DNA of 64,000 nt from positions 24,523 through 88,522 of the forward strand of contig JAXHSW010000008.1 in NCBI GenBank assembly GCA_034190295.1, in the 5' to 3' direction. This document shows, one piece after another, positions 17,676 to 26,870 of this stretch. Every line of letters begins with the position of its first letter. Position 1 is the first letter of the stretch. This stretch comes from Okeania sp034190295 (lineage in GTDB: Bacteria; Cyanobacteriota; Cyanobacteriia; Cyanobacteriales; Microcoleaceae). The notes under the pieces were generated by a model. The model had not been told where the DNA came from and searched no databases. It was given only the letters and a program-made list of their open reading frames with translations. A program made the translations under genes and the position numbers.

Positions 17676-18863
17676 ATGTCGAGGAAAATGTCGTCTAAAA
17701 CTCAACATAAAATTTCTCGCTCTCAGGATTGGTCATGGCCTCTATGGCCTATTTTACCTTTATATCCTTATGGACAAAGACGAACATTACGAAAGGAGAT
17801 TGTCAAAGATACAATCTGGACTTTTGACCAACTTCAGGGCATTTTCTATGTCACTGTACCAATTCGGATGACAGTGGTAAGAATGCTCGGAAGTGGTTTA
17901 TTTGTTTATGCTCCCATAGCACCAACACGAGAATGCGTGCGCCTTGTTAATGAATTGGTAGAAAAATATGGAGAAGTTCGCTACATTATTCTACCAACTA
18001 TTTCTGGCTTAGAACATAAAGTATATGTGGGACCCTTTGCGAGAAAATTTCCCACAGCGGAAGTTTTTGTGACGCCCAACCAATGGAGTTTTCCTCTAAA
18101 TTTACCCCTGAGTTGGTTGGGTTTACCTCAAAAACGCACCCATCTACTTCCTGCTAACAGTGGTGATGCACCTTTTGCAGCAGAATTTGACTACGCAACT
18201 CTCGGACCCCTTGATATTGGTTTCAAACCTTTTGCAGAAGTAGTATTTTACCATAGTCCATCTCAAACGTTATTGGTGACAGACACGGTTTTGTCTGTAC
18301 CTGCGAAACCCCCAGAAATTTTGAATTTAGACCCCTATCCATTGTTGTTTCATGCGAAGGATAATGTGTTTGATGTAGTAGAAGATAATCCGATCGATAG
18401 ATGTATAGGGTGGCAAAAAATATGTTTGTTTGCATTATATTTTCAGGTGGATGCTTTAGATGTGGTACCTACTAGAGAGATGTTTCAGAATGTTTTGAAG
18501 GCACCAGACCGCTCAAAGGGAGCATACTTTGGTATTTTGCCGTGGCGTTGGAAGTATGATTGGCAGCGTTCTTTTACACAATTACGACAGGATGGACGGT
18601 TGTTAGTAGCACCTATATTGCAAACCCTGATTTTGAATCGCGGTCCAAAACAGGTGATGGAGTGGGTTGAGAAAGTGGCAAGTTGGAATTTTCGGCAAGT
18701 TATTCCAAGTCATTTTGATGCACCTATCCAAGCAAGTGGGTATGAGTTTAGGGAAGCGTTTAGTTTTTTAGAAAAGGATAGTGGCGGGTATTTACCAGAG
18801 ATAGATTTAAAGTTTTTGAGAGAATTAGATGATAAGCTTAAAAAAATAGGGGCTTTACATTAA
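17676..18863 (+). CDS. DUF4336 domain protein (metallo-beta-lactamase-like)
   Basis: 395 residues, recognised as the DUF4336 family of cyanobacteria and plants, which is distantly related to the metallo-beta-lactamase fold. Supporting segments: DWSWPLWPILPLYPYGQRRT at the N-terminus, MTVVRMLGSGLFVYAPIAPT, YGEVRYIILPTISGLEHKVY, the VFYHSPSQTLLVTDTVLSVP strand-turn-strand, and VIPSHFDAPI near the C-terminus. No signal peptide. Length agrees with the family. Two ATGs lie at 17676 and 17688; an AGG just before the second makes either possible. Function is not established for the family. It follows the iscB remnant but has no link to it. Confidence 0.85.
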   Translation: MSRKMSSKTQHKISRSQDWSWPLWPILPLYPYGQRRTLRKEIVKDTIWTFDQLQGIFYVTVPIRMTVVRMLGSGLFVYAPIAPTRECVRLVNELVEKYGEVRYIILPTISGLEHKVYVGPFARKFPTAEVFVTPNQWSFPLNLPLSWLGLPQKRTHLLPANSGDAPFAAEFDYATLGPLDIGFKPFAEVVFYHSPSQTLLVTDTVLSVPAKPPEILNLDPYPLLFHAKDNVFDVVEDNPIDRCIGWQKICLFALYFQVDALDVVPTREMFQNVLKAPDRSKGAYFGILPWRWKYDWQRSFTQLRQDGRLLVAPILQTLILNRGPKQVMEWVEKVASWNFRQVIPSHFDAPIQASGYEFREAFSFLEKDSGGYLPEIDLKFLRELDDKLKKIGALH

Positions 18864-19274
18864 AGCTGAAGACCATTTAGTGAAAGGGGGTGAATATTTA
18901 TAATTAGGGTTTGCTGAAAAAATTGGTTGGTGGAGGTAGGACACGGGGACGCACCAGACGGGGGGACGGGTCGATTTGTGGGGAACAGGGAATGGTTTCG
19001 GCCATTTTATGTGAAGAAAATTTCAGTAAATTGATGCCAATAAGAGCCAATAACTTAGGAGATAAATTGAATATAAAAAGCTTCATTACCGTAAGCTTTC
19101 CTGACTTTTAGCTTGATGAGCGCAAGCCCTAATTAATAATCTTCAGGACTTAGGCAAATTGACCTTTAAAGCACCATCTGTAGGGGGGTACTTCGGCAAA
19201 TCTGCGGAACGCAAATGGCATTGGTGTTCCGCCAAGCTCCGAATGGCGCACTAGCTATATGTAGAGTATATGCT
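18864..19274. other. gene-free stretch with a family 3 fragment
   Basis: Holds a TTCAGGACTTAGGCAAATTG family 3 end at 19141-19160 and a GAATGGCGCAC block. Two overlapping opposite frames at 18904-19111 lack motifs and are rejected as genes. Confidence 0.45.
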
Positions 19275-19395
19275 TCATTGACATACTCCCGACGTTGTGC
19301 GATCGCGAGCCCCGCGGGATTCTTCAGCCAGAGAAACCCTGACCGCTGTTTCGTGTGAGGTGATGTCCTCCCCCTGTGTTTGTTGACCTTGGTTA
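19275..19395 (-). pseudogene. C-terminal tail of a TnpB transposon nuclease
   Basis: On the minus strand QQTQGEDITSHETAVRVSLA continues EESRGARDRTTSGVCQ and stops at TGA 19275-19277. A tail with GEDI near a Glu/Arg-rich end, and DNA reading GAATCCCGCGGGGCTCGCG before GGGAGTATGTCAATG, is characteristic of the 3' end and right end of IS200/IS605-family tnpB units. Only about 38 codons remain; the nuclease core is absent, so it is a relic. Confidence 0.55.
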
Positions 19396-20272
19396 TTATA
19401 ACAAAATACCTCCTACTTGTCAAGGAGAGCGGAACGTTTTATTTGTGGAGGTATCCGACTCTCGATCCTGGCTTTCCCATAGGACGCTCCTTTTCAAGAG
19501 AGCGCGGGACTTCCCCCCAGGGAAGTTAATCGATCGTTGATAATTGATAATTACCTCTGGTTTTAACCGTTACGGAATTGAATATAAGGAAATATTATTT
19601 CTTCTCTTGGTCGATGGTCGGACAGCGAGGAGACCCGAAGAGTGACAGAGCCGCTTTCCTAGCGGAATGCTATCGCAAACGCGGTCCGCCATCCCACCCT
19701 ACGGTTCGCTTTGAAGATAGAACTCCGTTCCGATCTCCGCGAACGACCGCTTTTTTTCCCTTAAAAGGGGAGGCTTTAAACCAGAATTATTTAATTATTT
19801 AATTATTAATTATTAATTATTAATTATTAATTATTCGGCAAGTCCTGATTATGTAACGCCCATTTTCTTATTTTCCCTATAAAGAAAGACTAATTGGTGT
19901 TGCTGACTTTGTAAGCTATCAGCTATTAGTAATGAATAATTACTTCTAAAGTGTAGTCAGGGTACTTTGGCGGTAATTTTTTAGTCTTTCTCAATTTCAA
20001 AGGTTGCTTTTACGCAGACCCAAAATTAATAGCTTAATAGCTGAAGTCCGCAGTTCCGACCTAGGAAGCTAGCTAATAGCTGATAGCTGTTAGCTCCGCA
20101 TTCGGACCGAAATGCTTACCTTACTCCAGGTATGAAACTGCTGAGTGAGTAAGTATTAAAAAAGCTCTTTTGACTATTAATAACTAACTGCTAAAAATCA
20201 TACAATTAGTAAGTTTTACTGAATGATTTACAAACAATCTCACAAGTTTAATTAAAGCAAAAGGGAATTACG
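19396..20272. other. gene-free stretch: interrupted family 1 copy and regulator leader
   Basis: 19532-19850 is a family 1 copy (GATAATTACCTCTGGTTTTA ... TTAAAAGGGGAGGCTTTAAA ... TTCGGCAA) interrupted by about 120 bp of GC-rich DNA (TCGATGGTCGGACAGCGAGG...CGCGAACGACCGC). 20085-20115 is the common GCTCCGCATTCGGACCGAAA motif. The last 120 bp are an AT-rich leader of the LuxR-type gene with AAAAGGGAATTACG before the ATG. Confidence 0.55.
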
Positions 20273-20995
20273 ATGAACAAAATCACAGTTGTTTTGATTG
20301 AAAAGCATAACTCAAGTCGTGCTGGGTTAGTAGCTGCTTTGCAGATGTCTGAAGGCATCAAAGTAGTTGGAGATGCCGCTTCTGGCAAAGAAGGTTTAGC
20401 AATAGTGAAGGCAACTCAGCCAAATTTAGTAATAGTTGCTCTTAATCTACCTGATATGGATGGAGTTGAACTGACTCAGAAGTTGAAAGAATTAAATGGA
20501 TGTCGGGAAGATAAACAAACAAAAGTGTTAGTCTTAGCAACAACAGACAGTGAAGATACCGTAATAGCTGCTTTTAGTGCTGGTGCAGACTCATATAGTC
20601 TCAATGATATCAGTTTCAGTAATTTACTTAAGGCAATTGAGGTTACGAATGAAGGTAATAATTGGATCGACCCGGCGATCGCTAGTTTGGTAATTAAACA
20701 AGCTCGGGAAACTCAGGATAATAATTATCCAACTTCTCAATCACAAATCAAACTAGATGAGATGGACTGTGCGCCAGGAGGAAATGGAATAATTAAGATA
20801 GATCGTCTAACAGAACGAGAATTAGAAGTATTACAACTAATAGTTTCTGGATGTAGTAATGCTGAAATTGCTAAAAAGCTTTATATTACTGTCGGAACTG
20901 TCAAAACCCATGTTCGTAGTATTTTAAATAAGCTATGTGCTAACGATCGCACTCAAGCAGCAGTTCGTGCTTTACGTTCTGGTTTAGTTAGTTAA
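20273..20995 (+). CDS. LuxR/NarL-type regulator with degenerate receiver domain
   Basis: 240 residues: an N-terminal receiver fold (1-125) and a C-terminal LuxR helix-turn-helix (about 172-236; LTERELEVLQLIVSGCSNAE, VGTVKTHVRSILNKL). The HTH is complete and should bind DNA. The receiver lacks the phosphorylation chemistry: the acidic pair is replaced (LIEKHNSS instead of DDH), the acceptor Asp is Ala56 (NLVIVALNLPDMDG where NarL has LLDLN), and the conserved Lys is Asn (SYSLND for GYLLK). It is therefore a pseudo-receiver and is probably controlled by protein level or ligand instead of phosphate. An AAGGGA ribosome site precedes the ATG. Single gene; no kinase adjacent. Confidence 0.88.
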   Translation: MNKITVVLIEKHNSSRAGLVAALQMSEGIKVVGDAASGKEGLAIVKATQPNLVIVALNLPDMDGVELTQKLKELNGCREDKQTKVLVLATTDSEDTVIAAFSAGADSYSLNDISFSNLLKAIEVTNEGNNWIDPAIASLVIKQARETQDNNYPTSQSQIKLDEMDCAPGGNGIIKIDRLTERELEVLQLIVSGCSNAEIAKKLYITVGTVKTHVRSILNKLCANDRTQAAVRALRSGLVS

Positions 20996-21245
20996 CCTAG
21001 ATCTATTTCCCATTAATAGTTATGCTTTCCATCTGCATTAGTCAAAGATGTCAGGGTGGTTTAATAGTTTGAATAAAAATATTTTTTACTCAATCCTTCT
21101 CTATTAAAAATTCACCCCTACTAATTTTTGACTTATCCTATCTTGAAAAACACTTTATCTATTCAGGGAAAAGTATTTAATACATTTTCCTTGAATTCTT
21201 ATAAAACATTAGTTATACTAAAATAATTTAAAAAAGTTCGTCGGT

Positions 21246-21428
21246 TTAGTCAATTGCTTTCTTAGCTTCATCTTTGGCATTTTCTACAGCATGTTCTGCT
21301 TTTGCCTCACCTTGCTTAACTTGTCCTTCAGCCTTATCTTCTGGATTACCAGTAATATCTCCTAGCATTTCTTGAGCTTTACCTTCAATATTTTTAGCAG
21401 TTGCTTTTGCTCTATCTTCGGTACTCAT
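21246..21428 (-). CDS. CsbD family stress protein
   Basis: 60 residues from the ATG at 21428 (MSTEDRAKATAKNIEGKAQE); a longer form starting five codons upstream is less likely because the CsbD family begins at this motif. Contains KNIEGKAQEMLGDITGNPED and KAEGQVKQ, the family signature. CsbD proteins are small, hydrophilic, stress-induced proteins of unknown mechanism. The surrounding genes (acidic protein, Psb35-like, YqaE-like, MscS-like) also suit a stress or membrane-homeostasis cluster, although each seems to be a separate unit. Confidence 0.85.
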   Translation of the reverse strand: MSTEDRAKATAKNIEGKAQEMLGDITGNPEDKAEGQVKQGEAKAEHAVENAKDEAKKAID

Positions 21429-21737
21429 ATATATTAACCTCAAAACTTTTTTATCTACATATATATATTAATAATAATTTTTTAAACTTTCTTCTATCGA
21501 AAGGAGTATCTTGATATGTTTTGTGATTATGCAATTTGATAGATACGATCTTTTATCCTCTTTAGTTTCCATTAGACCCAAAAGAGGGAGTAGGGAGTAG
21601 GGGGAAATAATATCAAATCCGGTAGCATCGGTGTAATTAGATGGGGAGATGGGGAGATAGGGACCCACCCCTAACCCCTCCCTGGAGGGGAATATCGAGA
21701 AATATTTGGTAATGGTTGAAGATGGAACATTTTTTAC

Positions 21738-21970
21738 CGAGAAATTGTCGTTTAAAGCCTCCCCTTTTAAGGGGATAATAAATAAAAAATTTCATAATTA
21801 GTCAATCCTCTTCTTTTCAAGGAGAGTTCAATAATTGATAATTGATAATGGATAATTGATAATTACCTCTCCCTAAAACGGATAGGATTGAATAAAAGGA
21901 AAAAATTTATTTTTTTCCCCTTGAAAGGGGAGGCTTCAAGGCGTGAATTATTTAATTATTTAATTCTTCG
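21738..21970. repeat. two family 1 copies, head to head
   Basis: 21738-21826 is an inverted copy preceded by TTAC (TTTTTACCGAGAAATT). 21827-21970 is a forward copy (TTCAATAATTGATAATTGAT ... TTTAATTCTTCG) followed by GTAA. The second is the B subtype with GGCTTCAAGGCGTGAATTAT. The remaining DNA up to 22103 holds only AT-rich repeat edge. Confidence 0.75.
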
Positions 21971-22103
21971 GTAATTGTTAATTATTAATTATTAATTATT
22001 AATTATTAATTGTTGAAGTGCCGAATTAAACGGATTCGATCTAATTGATAAATAAGAGTGGGATAATTGATTTGATTTTTTATTATTGGAGATGTCTATT
22101 AGC

Positions 22104-22130
22104 AAAAAAGCCTAGCGTTATCAGCTAGGC
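22104..22130 (-). terminator. rho-independent terminator
   Basis: Read on the minus strand: GCCTAGC (22130-22124), seven-base loop, GCTAGGC (22116-22110), then six T (22109-22104). Perfect 7-bp stem followed by a T run, 67 bp beyond the stop of the 114-residue gene, whose transcript it should end. Confidence 0.8.
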
Positions 22131-22196
22131 CAAACATTTTTATGTCACTTCTGAATACTTGTTGATATGCGCAGCTCAACTAATTATAATTGATAA

Positions 22197-22541
22197 CTAA
22201 ATTTTACCTGTTCCTTTACCACGATTATCTTCAGACATAGATAAATTTCCCTCTTCATTAGTCTGATTTACTTCTTTCATAGTTTTAGCACGTTCTACTC
22301 CTTGTTCTTCTTCTTGCTGCCTCAAGTCTCCTGGTTCATTGACATACATTTCAGGCTCAACCGCAAAATTATTTAACCTACCTTCTGTATCAACAGTATA
22401 ACCTGATGCAGTATTATTTTCTTCTGCTTCAGTTTCAGGAGTTTTCATAAAGTTTTCTCCTTCTCTTTCCATCCTATCTGCTACATCTGTAGGAGTGATA
22501 TTAGCATCGTAGTTAGGACCTGTGTTTGTTTGATTTGTCAT
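22197..22541 (-). CDS. small acidic hydrophilic protein of unknown function
   Basis: 114 residues, Glu/Asn/Thr-rich, no Cys, no hydrophobic segment (TPTDVADRMEREGENFMKTP, GRLNNFAVEPEMYVNEPGDL). Composition is that of an intrinsically disordered, stress-protein-like polypeptide. I believe similar proteins occur in other cyanobacteria but have no name for the family. A clear terminator follows, and an AGGTTAAG stretch precedes the ATG, so the gene is probably real and expressed. Confidence 0.65.
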   Translation of the reverse strand: MTNQTNTGPNYDANITPTDVADRMEREGENFMKTPETEAEENNTASGYTVDTEGRLNNFAVEPEMYVNEPGDLRQQEEEQGVERAKTMKEVNQTNEEGNLSMSEDNRGKGTGKI

Positions 22542-22632
22542 TACTTAACCTCCAAATAAATTTCTATTGAACTTAAATAAAATGTTATGTCTATGGCTCG
22601 ACTAAAGCGGATATTATTCAGTATTTTATTTT

Positions 22633-22824
22633 TTACGAATCTACTTTAGGAACAACATCAGGACGTTCTTTGTTTTCCCAACCAGGGGGACGCTTAGAGT
22701 TGTACCAGGCAATAGAACCTATTGTTACTGCAGCAATGAACCCAATTACTAATACTGCTGTTGCAGCAAAAGGAAAATGAGATACTTCTGTAGTAACTTC
22801 TGTAGCAACTTCTAATAGATACAT
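22633..22824 (-). CDS. psb35: Psb35-like photosystem II assembly protein
   Basis: 63 residues with one membrane helix (about 19-41, FPFAATAVLVIGFIAAVTIG) followed by the motif SIAWYNSKRPPGWENKERPD. Length, single helix and the WYNSKRPxGWE motif agree with Ssl2148/Psb35 of Synechocystis, which stabilises the CP47 assembly module and high-light-inducible proteins in the thylakoid. The assignment rests on motif memory without alignment. It is upstream of the acidic-protein gene on the same strand (91-bp gap), so the two may be co-transcribed to the terminator at 22104. Confidence 0.6.
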   Translation of the reverse strand: MYLLEVATEVTTEVSHFPFAATAVLVIGFIAAVTIGSIAWYNSKRPPGWENKERPDVVPKVDS

Positions 22825-23052
22825 AATATTAGAATGATCCTCGATCCGAAATTTAAACTTACTACAGTTATAGTAAATTAAAAAAAGATAAATTTACATC
22901 TATCAAAAGGTTGAAGTGGTAGTAAAGCTTGGATAATTTTAGGGAGAGAAATCAAGAACTAATCACAATTGCAATAAATATTGAGTTGCCATAATGCATA
23001 ACTCACATAGGATAGACAAGAATTGAAGATGACATAATTAGTCAATCCTAGA

Positions 23053-23186
23053 GTTCAAGAATGCGCGAATGCGCGAATGCGCGAATGCGCGAATTACCTC
23101 TCCTTGAAAACGGATAGGATTGACTAATCATGAAATTTTTTTCTTTTTTCTCCATGAATGGAGAGGCTTTAAACCTTAATTGTTCG
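23053..23186 (+). repeat. family 1 copy with GCGCGAAT tandem arm
   Basis: The left AT-rich arm is replaced by tandem GCGCGAAT units (23057-23092). The core TTACCTCTCCTTGAAAACGG and GGCTTTAAACCTTAATTGTT with TTCG at 23186 followed by GTAA are intact. The copy at 26871-26997 has the same GC-rich arm. Confidence 0.75.
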
Positions 23187-23461
23187 GTAATTATTAATTA
23201 TGAATTATTAATTGTTGAACCTAGCTATATTTTTAATTTTGGATAGAATGGATAATTAATATCCAAGAAAAACAGCTTTTTTTTTATTCCAGCAAATAAA
23301 AATTTATCTAGAGATAAGAGAAGATCGAGATAGGTATGGAATTTCTATCTTAAGATAGATGATTTATTTTATTTTTATAAGTTTACTTATAATAAACAAA
23401 TTTTTTTGCTTAATTATTAAAATTAAATAAACCCCCAAGTTGAACTTTGATACATAATTGA

Positions 23462-23735
23462 ATATAGCGTTTCTCAAGCTAATGAGGTACAGTTGTTTTC
23501 CTGATTTTTTATTCCCTGTTTCCCGAATTACTACTCCCTAATGCCATTTATCAAAAACTTTTCTACACTTTCTTAAGTAGGAGAGTAAGTCCGTGGGTAG
23601 GGACGTTGCATGCAAAGTCTGTACAGGGAGAGAACCCACCCGCGGGCCCCTCCTGGGAGTGGAAGTAAAAATCAGAATAATTAGGATTAACTGGCTAATA
23701 ATTAGGAAATAAGTTATTAAACCTGTGTTAATTAC
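23462..23735 (+). repeat. family 6 repeat
   Basis: Begins ATATAGCGTTTCTCAAGCTA and ends AACCTGTGTTAATTA, shared with 48987-49420. Inside it lies an ACCCACCCGCGGGCCCCTCC block. Confidence 0.65.
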
Positions 23736-24060
23736 TCGATCGCTGAAGTTCCAGCCAAGTATAGAATTAATGCATGGGAATTGGTCTAAAACATATGAAA
23801 TAGGTTAATGTCTGCTAGGGATATATTAATAGGGAGATGGGGAAATTCATAATTAGCATCATTTTTCATATTTCATACAAAGCGTTGACAAACTTGCCTC
23901 ACAAGTTGATAATGTAGCAGTTCTCATCTCTGAGTGAGACACAAAGTTCTGGGGTTTTAGGGAGCAAGGAACAGAAGACAGTAGAGAAGGAAAACCAGAG
24001 TACCTCACAAAGAGTAAGATAGATTACATACCACAGAACCATTTTATTAAGGAGATTAAC

Positions 24061-24219
24061 ATGGATATTGTTCGTTTAATTTGTGCGATTTTTTTACCAC
24101 CCCTTGGCGTATTTCTGCAAGTAGGTTTTGGCGGTCAATTTTGGTTGAATATTCTTTTGACTTTACTGGGTTATATCCCAGGAATTATTCATGCTGTTTG
24201 GATTATTGCTAAAAGATAA
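24061..24219 (+). CDS. YqaE/Pmp3 family small membrane protein
   Basis: 52 residues: MDIVRLICAIFLPPLGVFLQ, then GYIPGIIHAVWIIAKR. Two membrane helices with the LPPLGVF and GYIPGIIHA motifs define the YqaE/Pmp3 (UPF0057) proteolipid family, linked to membrane potential and salt or cold stress in other organisms. Length is typical. AAGGAGATTAAC precedes the ATG. Confidence 0.92.
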   Translation: MDIVRLICAIFLPPLGVFLQVGFGGQFWLNILLTLLGYIPGIIHAVWIIAKR

Positions 24220-24349
24220 ATAGTTATTGTGTTTTAGGTGGTAATATCCAGGTATTTATGCCCAAATTACCACCTACCATCTTATTATCAATTTAACCTT
24301 AAACCTTATTAAATAAATTAAATAGAGGTTACTAAATTTTTACTTAGAT

Positions 24350-25225
24350 ATGAATGAAATAATCAATATAATTATTGATGGGTTAAAAGATGTACTTGAA
24401 AGTACTATAAAAATCATACCAGCCATACTAATAGCATTAATTATTATTTTTTTAACTCGCTATGGAGCAAAATTACTTCGGAACTTCGCCCAACAGGTAG
24501 GAAAACGTGCAACTGCTAGTAAATCCTTACAAATTTTAATCACAAAAACCACCTATGTTGGTGCTTGGGTAATAGGAGTTATTATTGCTTGTGTTATTGC
24601 TTTTCCCGGTTTAAAGCTAGGAGATATTATTGCGACATTAGGTCTTGGGTCTGTTGCTGTTGGTTTTGCATTTCAAGATATATTTAAAAATTTTCTTGCA
24701 GGAATATTACTCTTATTACAACAGCCATTTCGCATCGGCGATCAAATAATAGTTGATGACTATGAAGGTACTGTAGAACAAATTGATATTAGGACTACAA
24801 AAATTAGGACTTACAATGGCGAAAGAGTCATTTTACCTAATTCTAATGTATTTACCAGTGCTGTACAGGTAAGAACAGCTTTTGGTGTTCGACGAACAGA
24901 TTTAGGAGTAGGTGTGGATTATAATACTCCTTTATCAGAAGCAGCAGATATTTTATACCAACTTATTCAAGAGGTCGAAGGTGTTTTGGGCGATCCTATT
25001 CCTGAGATAGATTTAGTTAGTTTTAATGATAGTTCAATTGACTTTATTGTGCGCTATTGGACTAAGGCAGAACAGAAAGAAGTACGCCGAACTCAAACTC
25101 AGGCAATTATTGCTATTAAGAAAGCTTTTGACCGAGCAGATATTAATATTCCTTATCCAATTCGGACTGTTTATTTTTACAATCAAGATAAATATAATGA
25201 TGATATTCCTGTAGACTCTCAGTAA
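24350..25225 (+). CDS. MscS-type mechanosensitive channel
   Basis: 291 residues. Three membrane segments (about 15-38, 68-88, 96-125); the last carries the pore pattern GLGSVAVGFAFQDIFKNFLA, followed by the beta domain FRIGDQIIVDDYEGTVEQID and ILPNSNVF, the MscS hallmark. The C-terminal alpha/beta vestibule domain ends near 280 (INIPYPIRTVYF). Length is that of the small MscS class. The channel releases solutes under hypo-osmotic stress. It starts 131 bp after the YqaE-like gene on the same strand, so joint expression is possible, and an inverted repeat at 25282-25321 probably ends the transcript. Confidence 0.93.
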   Translation: MNEIINIIIDGLKDVLESTIKIIPAILIALIIIFLTRYGAKLLRNFAQQVGKRATASKSLQILITKTTYVGAWVIGVIIACVIAFPGLKLGDIIATLGLGSVAVGFAFQDIFKNFLAGILLLLQQPFRIGDQIIVDDYEGTVEQIDIRTTKIRTYNGERVILPNSNVFTSAVQVRTAFGVRRTDLGVGVDYNTPLSEAADILYQLIQEVEGVLGDPIPEIDLVSFNDSSIDFIVRYWTKAEQKEVRRTQTQAIIAIKKAFDRADINIPYPIRTVYFYNQDKYNDDIPVDSQ

Positions 25226-25281
25226 AACATAAAATCTTCCCTGTAAAGCAATTTATTGAATCAAGATTATCAATAATTTAA

Positions 25282-25321
25282 TTACTGTAATTACTAGATA
25301 ATTTGACAGTAATTACAGTAA
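25282..25321 (+). terminator. perfect 14-bp inverted repeat after the MscS gene
   Basis: TTACTGTAATTACT, 12-base loop, AGTAATTACAGTAA, then CTATTTTCT. Perfect stem, but AT-rich and with a weak T tract, so it may be a terminator or a binding site. Confidence 0.5.
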
Positions 25322-25416
25322 CTATTTTCTAGAAAATCAGACTAATACTAAATGTCGCCTAAAGATTAAAGACATTTATAACTTTTCCCCGATCCGAATT
25401 TTAACTGATGACTGAT

Positions 25417-25677
25417 TTAGAGAGAAGATGCAGTATCAGGAGCAATTTCGACTCCACCTTCTTTCTTAATTAATTGTTGGTTTGTAATTAGAAGACTAAT
25501 GTTATCCGCATCAATAGATATACCTTTTTCATCACAAGCTTCCTGAAGTTTTTGCTGAAACAGTTTAATATCTTGACCATAGCCACATTGTTGAGCAGCT
25601 TTTTCTACTCCATATTTAGCATTAGCTTTAGCACAATCAATTAATTCAATTCCTGTGAGATTTTTTGGAGCATTCAT
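25417..25677 (-). CDS. small conserved-looking protein of unknown function
   Basis: 86 residues, two Cys-containing segments (IELIDCAKANAKYGVEKAAQ and QCGYG), and DEKGISIDADNISLLI. Predicted mostly helical, soluble. Codon use looks coding and the start has AGGAAT upstream. I recognise no family. It is convergent with the MscS gene and divergent from the antiporter gene. Confidence 0.6.
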   Translation of the reverse strand: MNAPKNLTGIELIDCAKANAKYGVEKAAQQCGYGQDIKLFQQKLQEACDEKGISIDADNISLLITNQQLIKKEGGVEIAPDTASSL

Positions 25678-25828
25678 AATTCCTATTCCTCAGTTAACTT
25701 CAATATATTTAATGTATGTTTTAAAGGGAATTTTTTCTTAACTTAACATTCATTTGGTAAATATTATCAAAATATTTTTCATCAAACATCTGTCTCTAGT
25801 ATGAATTTAATAATTCAAGGATAAAATT

Positions 25829-26815
25829 GTGAATATAAACTTATTATTTTGGATACTAATTTTACTAGGTTCTATTTGGGCAGCACATTGGGGTTCTGAC
25901 AAATTAGCAGAACCTCTAAATAAATTACGTCAACAGTGGGGACTAACTGAAGCCGCCGGAGCAGCTTTTGTTGCCTTAGCCACAGCTAGCCCAGAAATTG
26001 GAACTAATACTGCTAGCGCTATTCAAGGTTTATCTGATATTGGACTTGGTAATTTACTAGGTTCTAATATAGTCTCTGTTCCTGCAATTGTCACTGTTGC
26101 TTACTTTGCTGCTCAAAAAAATTCTCAAAATAAACCAGATAAATTTTCCCAGCCTCTTAAAATTAAACTAGAAGCTTTAACCGTGCAAACAATTCCCTAT
26201 TTATTAATAATTGGGTTAGCAGCATTACTTACTATTCCTAAACCTTGGCGTGGGTTACAACCTATTGATGGTTGGTTAATGTTGGTAGCTTATTTTATTT
26301 ACTTAGCACAAGCAATTATTAGAAACCAGCAAAAAGGTACAAAGGTAAATTGGAAAACTGAAGAGATTATTGTTGCTATTGCTGGAATATTAGCATTAAT
26401 TATCGGTGCTTACTTTACTGTCACAGCTACAGAAAAAATAGTTTCTATATTGGGCATTGCTCAATTAGTTGGTGGCTTATTTATTACTTCTACTTTGAGT
26501 ATTGTACCGGAAGTTTTTGCTACTTGGAGTGTGGCAAAAAGCGGACAATTTACAGCAGCAACTACCAGTGTTATTGCTGATAATACGGCAACAATGACTC
26601 TAGCTTTTTTCCCATTAGCTTTAGTAAGTTTACCTGTGGAAGATATCAAATTATATTCTGTAAACTTATTTTTTGTAGCTTTATTAGGAGTATTTTATTC
26701 ATTATTTATTTATTTTGGTAAGCCTAAATATAGTTTCTCTTTCAAGGAAGTATTGGTACTTAATAGTATTTATATAATTTATCTATTGGTAATGATTTTT
26801 GGCGTTTTGAGGTGA
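25829..26815 (+). CDS. sodium/calcium exchanger family membrane protein
   Basis: 328 residues, about 10 membrane helices. Both alpha repeats of the CaCA superfamily can be seen: AFVALATASPEIGTNTASAI with GLGNLLGSNIVSVPAI, and TSTLSIVPEVFATWSVAKSG with ADNTATMTLAFFPLAL. The Glu in ASPE and PEV correspond to cation-binding positions. It should exchange Ca2+ or another cation for Na+ or H+ in the cytoplasmic membrane. Start is GTG with AAGGATAAAATT upstream; an ATG 28 bp earlier is out of frame. Length is normal. Confidence 0.88.
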   Translation: MNINLLFWILILLGSIWAAHWGSDKLAEPLNKLRQQWGLTEAAGAAFVALATASPEIGTNTASAIQGLSDIGLGNLLGSNIVSVPAIVTVAYFAAQKNSQNKPDKFSQPLKIKLEALTVQTIPYLLIIGLAALLTIPKPWRGLQPIDGWLMLVAYFIYLAQAIIRNQQKGTKVNWKTEEIIVAIAGILALIIGAYFTVTATEKIVSILGIAQLVGGLFITSTLSIVPEVFATWSVAKSGQFTAATTSVIADNTATMTLAFFPLALVSLPVEDIKLYSVNLFFVALLGVFYSLFIYFGKPKYSFSFKEVLVLNSIYIIYLLVMIFGVLR

Positions 26816-26870
26816 CTATAGTTGTAAGCATTCAGCATTTAGCATTCAGCAGTCAGCATTCAGCTATTAC

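Larger units (their letters stand above)
22825..24060. other. 1.2-kb gene-free stretch with nested repeats
   Basis: Contains the family 1 copy at 23053-23186, the family 6 copy at 23462-23735, and then a 325-bp leader of the YqaE-like gene. The leader ends in AAGGAGATTAAC before ATG, the strongest ribosome-binding site in this region. No other frame is convincing. Confidence 0.6.

Noticed and set aside
18904..19111. Two opposite 60-66 residue frames
   Set aside because: Arg/Gly-rich low-complexity text in a repeat-like region, no ribosome site, no recognisable motif.
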